Shown here piece by piece: positions 1 through 5,571 of a stretch of DNA of 7,095 nucleotides. The stretch is from the NCBI GenBank assembly GCA_001798565.1, contig MGSR01000101.1:1-7095 (forward strand), written 5' to 3'. Within the stretch, counting starts at the first letter, position 1. Each line of letters opens with the position of its first letter. The DNA is from Deltaproteobacteria bacterium RIFCSPLOWO2_12_FULL_60_16 (lineage in GTDB: Bacteria; Desulfobacterota; Binatia; UBA9968). The notes under the pieces were generated by a model. It did no database searches. It saw nothing but the letters and a program-made list of their open reading frames with translations, and was not told where the DNA came from. A program made the position numbers and the translations under genes.

Positions 1-43
1 GCCCGTTGAAGTCTTCGTCGACAAGGTATCTGACCGGGCTCAC
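1..43 (-). CDS. DUF5615 family PIN-like protein (probable toxin), N-terminal fragment
   Basis: Only the first 14 codons are inside the window. They read from a GTG start at 43-41 as (V/M)SPVRYLVDEDFNG. The pattern of a short hydrophobic strand followed by D-E-D/N-F is the usual opening of DUF5615 proteins, which have a PIN/Mut7-C-like nuclease fold and whose early acidic residue belongs to the putative active site. The GTG overlaps the TGA stop of the DUF433 gene (GTGA at 43-40), which indicates translational coupling. DUF433 next to DUF5615 is a recurrent toxin-antitoxin-like arrangement, with the DUF5615 partner as presumed toxin. The fragment is short, so the call rests on the motif plus the neighbour. 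No activity can be inferred from what is visible. Confidence 0.66.
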   Translation of the reverse strand, partial: MSPVRYLVDEDFNG

Positions 44-381
44 GCGGATGCCGGCGACTGGCGGCCGGCAATAAGACGCTGCCGGAGGTCCTTAAGGAAG
101 TCCCTGTGGCGGGTTTTCAGCTCCCGTCGGAGGTTTTCGGAGGCTCGCCGCTCTTCTTGAAGATAATCGTCCACTTGCTCCCTGTTGTGCAAGTAGAAGG
201 CTATGGTCGCGTAGACCTGGGCAAGAGATAGGGCGGAGAAGTCCTGGCAGATCTCTTCCGGAGTTGCGCCTTCCAGGAAGGCGTGGATCACGCTGTCAAG
301 AGATACGCGGGTGCCGGCAATGCGCAAGCTTCCCTGCGGGGTGCGGACCAGAAAATCTGCAAGATCGATAGTAGAACCCAT
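40..381 (-). CDS. DUF433 domain protein (probable antitoxin)
   Basis: This is a complete 113-residue protein. Residues 18-68 carry the DUF433 signature: G-S-L-R-I-A-G-T-R-V at 17-26, then a helical stretch with LEGATPEEI at 36-44 and LSLAQVYATIAFYL at 51-64. The domain is a small helix-turn-helix-like fold found in VapB-type antitoxins. The C-terminal part (about 75-108) is highly charged and helical, rich in Arg, Lys and Glu, and may bind the partner or nucleic acid. The DUF5615 partner starts inside its stop codon, so the two are co-expressed; antitoxin first is the usual order for such pairs. No clear Shine-Dalgarno sequence precedes the ATG at 381, and a candidate promoter lies only 7 bases upstream, so the message could be leaderless. 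The link of this pair to the catabolic genes nearby is probably only positional. Confidence 0.85.
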   Translation of the reverse strand: MGSTIDLADFLVRTPQGSLRIAGTRVSLDSVIHAFLEGATPEEICQDFSALSLAQVYATIAFYLHNREQVDDYLQEERRASENLRRELKTRHRDFLKDLRQRLIAGRQSPASA

Positions 382-388
382 GCGAAAT

Positions 389-417
389 ATACTAATTTAA
401 CCGTCTCTAAAGAGCAA
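389..417 (-). promoter_or_regulatory. Candidate promoter of the DUF433/DUF5615 pair
   Basis: Reading the minus strand, TTGCTC (417-412) is followed after 17 bases by TAGTAT (394-389), a partial -35/-10 pair with 3/6 and 4/6 matches to the sigma-70 consensus. The local AT-rich block stands out against GC-rich surroundings. The ATG at 381 lies 7 bases beyond the -10 box and has no Shine-Dalgarno sequence, so transcription would begin at or next to the start codon. The matches are weak and the site is a candidate only. Confidence 0.3.
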
Positions 418-483
418 CCCCATGCGAGGGCGCTATGGTCCCAAGGGTATTGCCGATGAGTAGCGAGCTGGGAGAAATGCCCC

Positions 484-1500
484 CTACGGGAGCTTCAACT
501 TGAGCAGCCGCCTGGCGTTCCCCTCATATATCTTGGTTTTTTCTTCGGCAGAGGCGCGCATCCGGTCGATGCAGCGGATCGTCTCGCGGATGAAGCCCGG
601 ACCCTTCTCAGGATCGAACGGCATGTCGGTGCCGAACAGGATTTGATCGGCGCCGAAGAAGGCGAGCCCGCATTCCGTGGCCGGGATCGCGCCGAACAGA
701 GCCGTGTCGCCGTAAAACATGCGAAAGTAGTCGAGCGGTCGCCGGCGCAAGCGGCCGAGCGCCTGAGCGTCATCCGGGTCATCGGTCCGGCTGCCGAGCT
801 GGTCGAGGCCGAAGCCGGCGCGCCCCTCGAAGTACGGCAGCATCGCCCCCAGGTGATGGGTGATGATCCTCAGGTTCGGATGCAGGTCGAAGATGCCGGC
901 AAAGACGAGGCGCGCCATTGCGATCGTGGTTTCATAGGGCCAGCCGAACACCCACCAGAGATCGTAACGGGATCGCTCCTCCGTCCGGTAGTCGGGGAAG
1001 CCGGGAAGCCGGGCCGGATGGAGCCAGACCGGAAGATTGAGCGCCGCCATCCGGGCGAAAAGCGGTCGGAACTCAGGCTCATCGAGCGGCCGTCCCCTGA
1101 CGTTGGAAAAGATTTGGATTCCCGTGGCCCCAAGCTCGGTAACGGCGCGATCGATCTCTCTGAGGGCGGCCTCGGGGTTGTTCATCGGCATCGAGGCCAC
1201 GAAACCGGGGAAACGATCGGGATATTTCTCCACCAGCCCGGCCATGCCGTCGTTGGCCAGGCGCGCCAGCTCCGGGGTTTCCTCGGGTGACCCCAGGGCC
1301 TCGATCGGCGGGGAGGACAGAGTGAGCACCTGGACGTAGTCCCCGTATTGATCCATGATGCGGAAGCGCAGCTCCAGGTCCGTGAGCACGGGTATCTCGC
1401 GGAACCGGTTCTGCATGTCGAGGCCGGGCCCGGAGCGGGAAAATATTCGTTCGGAATATCGCTGCGGATAGATATGAGGGAAAATGTCGATCTTTAGCAT
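484..1500 (-). CDS. Amidohydrolase-2 family metal-dependent hydrolase or decarboxylase (ACMSD-like)
   Basis: This 338-residue protein has the length and motif order of the amidohydrolase-2 TIM-barrel family (ACMSD, gamma-resorcylate decarboxylase and relatives), which hydrolyses or decarboxylates small carbocyclic and aromatic acids in the cytoplasm. Visible landmarks are an N-terminal strand KIDIFPHIYP (3-12), WLHP with H161, ITHHLGAMLP with H215/H216, and FGTDMPFD with D292, the expected metal-site acid. The C-terminal EGNARRLL (326-333) is also typical. The first ligand position of the usual H-x-H (Glu-x-His in gamma-resorcylate decarboxylase) is Phe7, leaving only H9. This FxH form is, to my recollection, shared by a subgroup often seen near UbiD genes, so it is not a random defect. 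The gene follows the reductase by 6 bases on the same strand, with AAGG shared with the upstream stop region as a weak ribosome site. It is the last gene of the operon, and no convincing terminator follows. The exact reaction is unknown. Confidence 0.88.
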   Translation of the reverse strand: MLKIDIFPHIYPQRYSERIFSRSGPGLDMQNRFREIPVLTDLELRFRIMDQYGDYVQVLTLSSPPIEALGSPEETPELARLANDGMAGLVEKYPDRFPGFVASMPMNNPEAALREIDRAVTELGATGIQIFSNVRGRPLDEPEFRPLFARMAALNLPVWLHPARLPGFPDYRTEERSRYDLWWVFGWPYETTIAMARLVFAGIFDLHPNLRIITHHLGAMLPYFEGRAGFGLDQLGSRTDDPDDAQALGRLRRRPLDYFRMFYGDTALFGAIPATECGLAFFGADQILFGTDMPFDPEKGPGFIRETIRCIDRMRASAEEKTKIYEGNARRLLKLKLP

Positions 1501-1506
1501 GGCGCC

Positions 1507-3495
1507 TTAGATGCGGATTCCGATCAGGTAGCCTTCCCGAATGGCGTTGTGCATGGAGCGGGGTTTTACGGCATCGCCGATCGCGTAGAGTTCGTCGCAG
1601 ACGAATTCCAGATCCGTCAGCAATTGCTGCCGCGCTTTTCGGGGAATCGCGAGGATCACCGTGTCGGCGGGCACCAGCCGCTCCGAGCCTGCTTCTTCTT
1701 CCACCACCACTCCTTCCTCGGTGACCTCCTTGGCCCGCGTGTTCAGCAGCGCCTGAATTTGCAGCTCGCGCACCCAGGCGGTATGACGCCACTTGAAAGT
1801 GGCGATCACATCCTCGCCCAGCCTCTTGCCCAGCTCTATGAGAGTGACCTGTTTGCCGCGCGAGGCCAGGTATTCGGCGGCGACGAGACCGATCCTTTCG
1901 CCCCCCAGCACTACGACGCGATCGCCGCAGGGAGCGCCCTCCTCCAGGATGTCGTGCGCGATCACTACGTGGTTTCTATGGATTCCCGGAATGGGGAAAT
2001 GCTCGATCTCCGAGCCGGTCGCGACCACGCTGACGTCGGGAGCGATCTGGGCGCACAGTTGCGGCGTTACTTCCGTTCCGAGGCGCACCTCCACGTTAAA
2101 TTTCTTGAGCATAGTTTCGTAGTAGCGAGCCAAATCGACAAAAATCCGGCCGCCGCCGATCTCCCTGGAGGCCGGGAGCAATTGCCCGCCCAGCCGCTCG
2201 CTCTTCTCACACAGGACCACGGAGTGGCCGCGCTGCGCCGCGATGAAAGCGCACTCGAGCCCGCCGGGACCGCCGCCGATGACCAGCACCTTTTTACGCA
2301 TCCGCGCCGGGCGCAATTCATATTCGGGCTCGACCTCGTGGCCGAGCCGCGGATTGACCGCGCAAATATAAGGAAGGTTGCGGAACATCCGGGAGAGGCA
2401 GAGCAGCCCGCCCACGCAGGGACGGATTTCTTCCAGGCGGTCGCGCGCCACTTTGTGCAGCAGCTCGGGGTCCGCAAGAAAAGGGCGGCAAACCTCCCAG
2501 AGCCCGAATGCGCCTCTTGCCAGGGCCTGTTCCGCTTTGACGGGATCGCAGAAGCGCGGGCCGAAGGCGACCGGGATTTTCACCGCGCGCGAGGCATTCT
2601 CCGCCAGCGGCAGCCACTGGTCGTCATGCACGTCCCGCCCCAAGGCCCCGCGCGTGGATTCATGCCAGCCCACTACGATGCTGATGCAGTCGGCTCCCGC
2701 CTGCTCCGCCATTTTCATGAACTCGATGCACTCCGGAGGACTGTTGCCGCCGCGCTCGTCCATCAGCTCCTCGCCGTTCAGCCGGATGATCAGGAGCCGA
2801 TCTTTTCCGATCGCCTCGCGGATGGCGTCCAGCAATTCCACCATGAAGCGGCCGCGATTTTCGAGCGAGCCGCCGTATTCGTCCGTCCGCCGGTTGGTGA
2901 ACGGGGAGAGGAAATTGGCCAGCAGGTAGCCCATGAAGGCCGTGATCTCCACGCCGTCAAAGCCGGCCTCCATGGCGCGCCGGCTCGCCTGGCAATGGTC
3001 CTGGACGCAGCGGCGAATGTCGTCCCGGCTCATCTGCCGGGGAGGGCGGAAGTGCCGCAAGGTCTGCGGAACCTCGGAGGGCTGGACGCAATGGTCCAGG
3101 TCGATGCCCCCGTAGCGGCCGGCATGAAGGATCTGCTGAATGGCAATCGCCCCGCCGCGATGGAGCATGTCGGCGATTTTCCGAAACCCGGGGATATATT
3201 GGTCATCCGCGATGCTCAATTGCCGGTAGTACGCCTTGCCGGCTCCCTCCGAGTCCGGGTAGGCCCCCTGATTGGTAATCATTCCCGCGCCCGTGCGGGC
3301 GATCACTTCCATGCGGGCGTATTCCCGATCCGTGATGGATCCGTCGCGCGTGTTGAAGTTGGATACCGAACAGGCCGCGTACTTCACCCGGTTACGGCAG
3401 ATGGCGCCGCCGACCTTCAGTGCGCTGAAAATGTTCGGATATCTGGCTATTCCCGGGCCGTTCATAACTGTTGACGGGGGTTTCTCGGACGGCAT
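1507..3495 (-). CDS. FadH/Old Yellow Enzyme-type NAD(P)H:flavin oxidoreductase (2,4-dienoyl-CoA or enoate reductase family)
   Basis: The protein has 662 residues, close to the roughly 670 of E. coli FadH, and should reduce a carbon-carbon double bond with electrons passing NAD(P)H to FAD to Fe-S to FMN. The N-terminal FMN barrel spans about 20-350. It includes HAGRYG (124-129), DGVEI with MGYLLANFLSP (180-197), the DEYGGSLENRGRF block (205-217) and VVGWHE (274-279). Y190 and H278 align with the FadH catalytic pair Tyr166/His252. The linker has C360, C366 and C378, but the cysteine expected at 363 is Gly. An FAD/NAD(P) domain follows, with VLVIGGGPGG (403-412), VVATGS (490-495), a degenerate second nucleotide loop GGERIG (531-536) and AIGDAVKPR (638-646). 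The start is supported by AAGGAG at 3507-3502, 6 bases before the ATG. It is the first gene of an operon with the amidohydrolase, transcribed divergently from the binding protein. The substrate is unknown. Confidence 0.9.
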   Translation of the reverse strand: MPSEKPPSTVMNGPGIARYPNIFSALKVGGAICRNRVKYAACSVSNFNTRDGSITDREYARMEVIARTGAGMITNQGAYPDSEGAGKAYYRQLSIADDQYIPGFRKIADMLHRGGAIAIQQILHAGRYGGIDLDHCVQPSEVPQTLRHFRPPRQMSRDDIRRCVQDHCQASRRAMEAGFDGVEITAFMGYLLANFLSPFTNRRTDEYGGSLENRGRFMVELLDAIREAIGKDRLLIIRLNGEELMDERGGNSPPECIEFMKMAEQAGADCISIVVGWHESTRGALGRDVHDDQWLPLAENASRAVKIPVAFGPRFCDPVKAEQALARGAFGLWEVCRPFLADPELLHKVARDRLEEIRPCVGGLLCLSRMFRNLPYICAVNPRLGHEVEPEYELRPARMRKKVLVIGGGPGGLECAFIAAQRGHSVVLCEKSERLGGQLLPASREIGGGRIFVDLARYYETMLKKFNVEVRLGTEVTPQLCAQIAPDVSVVATGSEIEHFPIPGIHRNHVVIAHDILEEGAPCGDRVVVLGGERIGLVAAEYLASRGKQVTLIELGKRLGEDVIATFKWRHTAWVRELQIQALLNTRAKEVTEEGVVVEEEAGSERLVPADTVILAIPRKARQQLLTDLEFVCDELYAIGDAVKPRSMHNAIREGYLIGIRI

Positions 3496-3583
3496 GAAGA
3501 GCTCCTTTTAGAGACAAGTTTCCTGGCGATTTTAAACCCTCATTACCCCAAGGCGGAGTCAATGTCTAGGTCCAGCTCTTCTG

Positions 3584-3611
3584 CGCCGTGTCACGCTAAG
3601 TTGACACGGCG
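3584..3611. repeat. Perfect 10-bp inverted repeat, probable operator
   Basis: CGCCGTGTCA (3584-3593) and TGACACGGCG (3602-3611) are exact reverse complements separated by 8 bases. A further AGCTCT (3574-3579) pairs with AGAGCT (3612-3617) across a 4-base offset on the left side, so the dyad extends outward. It sits in the roughly 200-base gap between two divergent genes, and its right arm contains the TTGACA of a rightward promoter. This geometry suits a dimeric regulator's binding site that blocks or modulates RNA polymerase. No T-run follows either arm, so a terminator is unlikely. The protein that binds it is unknown; the sequence differs from the half-sites before the IclR gene. Confidence 0.7.
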
Positions 3612-3628
3612 AGAGCTTCTCGGATACT
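3601..3628 (+). promoter_or_regulatory. Promoter of the solute-binding protein gene
   Basis: A full-consensus TTGACA (3601-3606) is followed after 16 bases by GATACT (3623-3628), 4/6 to the -10 consensus. Transcription would begin near 3635, leaving a leader of about 60 bases before the coding region. The -35 box lies inside the right arm of the inverted repeat, so occupancy of that repeat would compete with polymerase. A TCACAAT heptamer at 3634-3640, at the predicted start point, is identical to part of the operator before the IclR gene. Confidence 0.55.
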
Positions 3629-3683
3629 CTCCTTCACAATAGGCGACCTCCGGCACGCTCGTAGCAAATTCTTACCGACCAAC

Positions 3684-3689
3684 GGGAGG
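3684..3689 (+). promoter_or_regulatory. Ribosome binding site GGGAGG, favours the GTG start at 3698
   Basis: GGGAGG ends 2 bases before the ATG at 3692, which is too close for efficient initiation. It ends 8 bases before an in-frame GTG at 3698, a near-ideal spacing. The GTG start also leaves a cleaner signal peptide beginning (M)KRQ. This site is the reason for preferring 3698 over 3692. Confidence 0.65.
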
Positions 3690-3697
3690 TAATGCTC

Positions 3698-4705
3698 GTG
3701 AAGAGACAGATCATCCTAGGCCTATCCTGCTCGATTGTTCTGCTGTGCGCGGGGTCCATGGCGCAAACAGTATTGGCGGCGGAGAAGCTCGTTGGTATTC
3801 ATTCGGCCCGGGTGATGTCTCAATCCCTGCCCTGGATTGCCCAGGAGGCGGGGCTCTTTCGCAAGTACAATATCGATTTTCCGCTTGTGTATATCGCCTC
3901 ATCTCCCGCCGTGACCGCGGCGATGCTGGGCGGAGACGCCGAGATCGCGCTGACCGGCGGGGAAGGGATGATCCGGGCTTATGTTCAAGGCGCCACGGAT
4001 TTTGTTTTTATCGCCGGCGTTAAGAACGTCCTGACCCACAGCATTTTAGCCAAGCGGGAGATAAAGAAGCCTGAAGATCTCAAGGGGAGGAAGATCGGGA
4101 TTAACCGGATCGGAAGCAACCCACACTATTTTGCGGTTCAGGCCTTGCGGCAAAAAGGGCTGGACCCGGGCAAAGACGTCCAATTTATCCAGTCCGGCGG
4201 CGCGCCTGAAACACTTGCCGCGCTCGCCTCCGGCGCCCTCGAAGCCGCTTCGTTAACTGCGCCTATGGATACCCGAGCCCTTGCGCTGGGTTTTAACTAT
4301 GTGATCTACGGCCCCGATCTTCGCATTCCCTACGCGGCCACAACCTTTGTGACTCTCCGGCCTGTGATTGCCAAGAGGTCCGCGGTCCTGGGGCAGTTCC
4401 TGCGCGCGATGGCCGAGGCCGCGAAGATCCAGCATACGGACAGGGAGTTCACCTACAAGGTGCTCGGGAAACAACTGCGCCTCACCGACAGGAAGATCCT
4501 CGATGCCGCTTATAACGGGGAGATCAAAGTGCTGGAGCCGAGGCTCGATGTCAAAGCAGAAGCGTTCCAGGCGATTCTCGACGAGATCTCGAAGGTAGAC
4601 GCCCGAGCGAAGAGAGTGAGGGCGGAAGATCTCATCGACCGCCGCTACCTGGAAGAGCTGCAAAAGAGCGGCTTTCTCGACAATCTCTGGGGCGGTAAAA
4701 AGTAG
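3698..4705 (+). CDS. ABC transporter solute-binding protein, NMT1/THI5-SsuA type
   Basis: The precursor is 335 residues from GTG 3698 (337 from ATG 3692) and is exported to the periplasm to capture a small ligand. A Sec signal peptide is evident: K2 R3, a hydrophobic core from about I5 to M21, and likely cleavage after A27 or A28 (VLA-AEK). No good lipobox precedes C11 or C17. The mature part follows the NMT1/SsuA pattern: PWIAQEAGLFRKYNID in the first lobe, a GGDAEIALTGGEGMIRAY stretch, then KPEDLKGRKIGINRIGS starting the second lobe, and an ALASGALEAASL segment near the hinge. The family binds thiamine precursors, sulfonates, nitrate-like ions and aromatic acids such as phthalate, so the ligand cannot be assigned. 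No permease or ATPase is visible, so it is an orphan within this window. It lies between the two catabolic gene sets and probably captures their substrate. Confidence 0.88.
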   Translation: MKRQIILGLSCSIVLLCAGSMAQTVLAAEKLVGIHSARVMSQSLPWIAQEAGLFRKYNIDFPLVYIASSPAVTAAMLGGDAEIALTGGEGMIRAYVQGATDFVFIAGVKNVLTHSILAKREIKKPEDLKGRKIGINRIGSNPHYFAVQALRQKGLDPGKDVQFIQSGGAPETLAALASGALEAASLTAPMDTRALALGFNYVIYGPDLRIPYAATTFVTLRPVIAKRSAVLGQFLRAMAEAAKIQHTDREFTYKVLGKQLRLTDRKILDAAYNGEIKVLEPRLDVKAEAFQAILDEISKVDARAKRVRAEDLIDRRYLEELQKSGFLDNLWGGKK

Positions 4706-4727
4706 CGGCCATCATCCTATTTTTCCC

Positions 4728-4757
4728 TTGACAGGGAATTTCACTTAGTCCTATTGT
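4728..4757 (+). promoter_or_regulatory. Promoter of the IclR-UbiD operon
   Basis: A consensus TTGACA (4728-4733) is followed after 18 bases by TATTGT (4752-4757), 4/6 to the -10 consensus. Transcription would begin near 4764, about 23 bases before the ATG at 4787. The -10 box overlaps the first operator half-site and the predicted start point lies between half-sites, an arrangement typical of repression. A TTCCCT/AGGGAA inverted repeat (4723-4728 and 4733-4738) spans the -35 box. Confidence 0.55.
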
Positions 4758-4784
4758 GATAATAATTTTATCACAATGTGATAA
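4753..4784. promoter_or_regulatory. Triple half-site operator for the IclR-family regulator
   Basis: Three copies of one 8-base half-site lie together: TGTGATAA (4755-4762), its reverse complement TTATCACA (4768-4775) and TGTGATAA again (4777-4784). The first two form a perfect inverted repeat with 10-base arms, ATTGTGATAA (4753-4762) and TTATCACAAT (4768-4777), around 5 bases. The last two form a second perfect inverted repeat with a 1-base centre. The middle half-site therefore belongs to two alternative palindromes. The block runs from the -10 box to 2 bases before the ATG at 4787. IclR-family dimers bind palindromes of about this size in their own promoters, so autoregulation is the likely role. 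In RNA the second palindrome could also fold into a small hairpin at the start codon. Confidence 0.75.
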
Positions 4785-4786
4785 CC

Positions 4787-5563
4787 ATGAAATCCCTGCA
4801 TCGCGCCATCGATCTCTTGTCGGCTTTCCAATCCCGGCGCGAGTTGTCCGTTGAGGAATTGGCTAAGATTCTCGGCTGGCCGGCGAGCAGTGTCTATCGC
4901 TTCGTGCGGGTATTGCGCGATCGCGGCTTTCTCTCTTTGGTCCCGGAAAGCAAAAAATACGGCCTGGGCAGCCTCCTCTGCGAGCTCGGCCGCGCGGGCG
5001 GCCCGGATCTTCCCCGGCTTGCCCGCGCGGCTCTGGAGCGCCTGTCCAAGGAGACCGGTGAGACGAGCTTCTTAAGCATCCGTGGCGGGTGGGAGGCCAG
5101 GTACGCGGCATGCGTGGAGAGTCCCGAGAGTATCCGCTTCACCGCCCCGATCGGGAGGCACTTTCCCCTTTACGCCGGGGCCTCCGGCAAGGTGATCCTC
5201 GCCTTCATGGAAGAGGAAGAGCGCCGGGCCTATCTCCAGACTGTGAGGCTCAAGCAGCTTTGCGCCTCGACTATCGTGGACAAGGCCAGGCTGGAAAGGG
5301 CCCTCTCGGTGATTCGAAGCCGTGGTTATGATTTCTCGCAACAGGAGCGTCACCAGGGGGCATGGGGTTTGGCGGCTCCGATCCTGAACGAGAAAGAGCT
5401 GGCGATCGGCTCCATCGCGATCACCGGGATCCGGTTTCGTCTGCCTCAGAAGAAGCTGCCGCGATTCATTTCGCTGCTGAAAGAGGCGGCCGGCGAGGTT
5501 TCCGGGAAGCTCAAGAACGGCCGTGCGGGCGACACGGTGAAAACCCGGCGCGCCGGCTCCTAG
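4787..5563 (+). CDS. IclR-family transcriptional regulator
   Basis: The protein has 258 residues from ATG 4787, the usual IclR length. Residues 1-60 form the winged helix-turn-helix: SLHRAIDLLSAF (3-14), SVEELAKILGWPASSVYRFVRVL (21-43) with the recognition helix, then a wing ending KKYGLG (56-61). Residues about 75-240 are the effector-binding domain, with GRHFPLYAGASGKVILAF (123-140) and a GAWGLAAPIL segment (191-200), both standard family landmarks. IclR proteins usually bind small organic acids such as aromatic acids or keto acids and control degradation genes. An in-frame GTG at 4778 would add three residues but lies inside the last operator half-site; neither start has a clear Shine-Dalgarno sequence, and ATG 4787 gives the typical N-terminus. 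The stop codon overlaps the ribosome site of the decarboxylase gene, so the two are cotranscribed. It likely represses its own operon until a substrate appears. Confidence 0.93.
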   Translation: MKSLHRAIDLLSAFQSRRELSVEELAKILGWPASSVYRFVRVLRDRGFLSLVPESKKYGLGSLLCELGRAGGPDLPRLARAALERLSKETGETSFLSIRGGWEARYAACVESPESIRFTAPIGRHFPLYAGASGKVILAFMEEEERRAYLQTVRLKQLCASTIVDKARLERALSVIRSRGYDFSQQERHQGAWGLAAPILNEKELAIGSIAITGIRFRLPQKKLPRFISLLKEAAGEVSGKLKNGRAGDTVKTRRAGS

Positions 5564-5571
5564 GAGGCACT

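Noticed and set aside
382..483. RNA gene or terminator between the amidohydrolase and DUF433 genes
   Set aside because: I see no stable stem with a T-run and no tRNA-like pattern. Only the weak promoter at 389-417 is supportable.
1079..1792. Long minus-strand frame spanning the junction of the reductase and amidohydrolase genes
   Set aside because: It overlaps two well-supported genes in another frame and its translation is low-complexity Arg/Gly/Ala-rich.
1549..3474. Very long open frame on the plus strand opposite the reductase gene
   Set aside because: It is a shadow frame antisense to a clearly homologous flavoprotein in GC-rich DNA. Its translation shows no recognisable domain and is His/Arg/Ala rich as expected of antisense frames.
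3529..3562. Leftward promoter for the reductase operon: TTGACT (3562-3557) and TAAAAT (3534-3529)
   Set aside because: The two boxes are 22 bases apart, outside the usual range, and no better pair was found. The operon must have a promoter here, but I cannot place it.
4723..4741. TTCCCT-TGAC-AGGGAA hairpin followed by TTT as a terminator for the binding-protein gene
   Set aside because: The stem is only 6 bp with three GC pairs, the T-run is 3 bases, and the hairpin overlaps a consensus -35 box. It is more likely part of the next promoter.
5362..5571. N-terminal extension of the UbiD frame upstream of 5572
   Set aside because: The extra residues overlap the IclR C-terminus out of frame and do not match UbiD proteins, and a strong ribosome site precedes ATG 5572.
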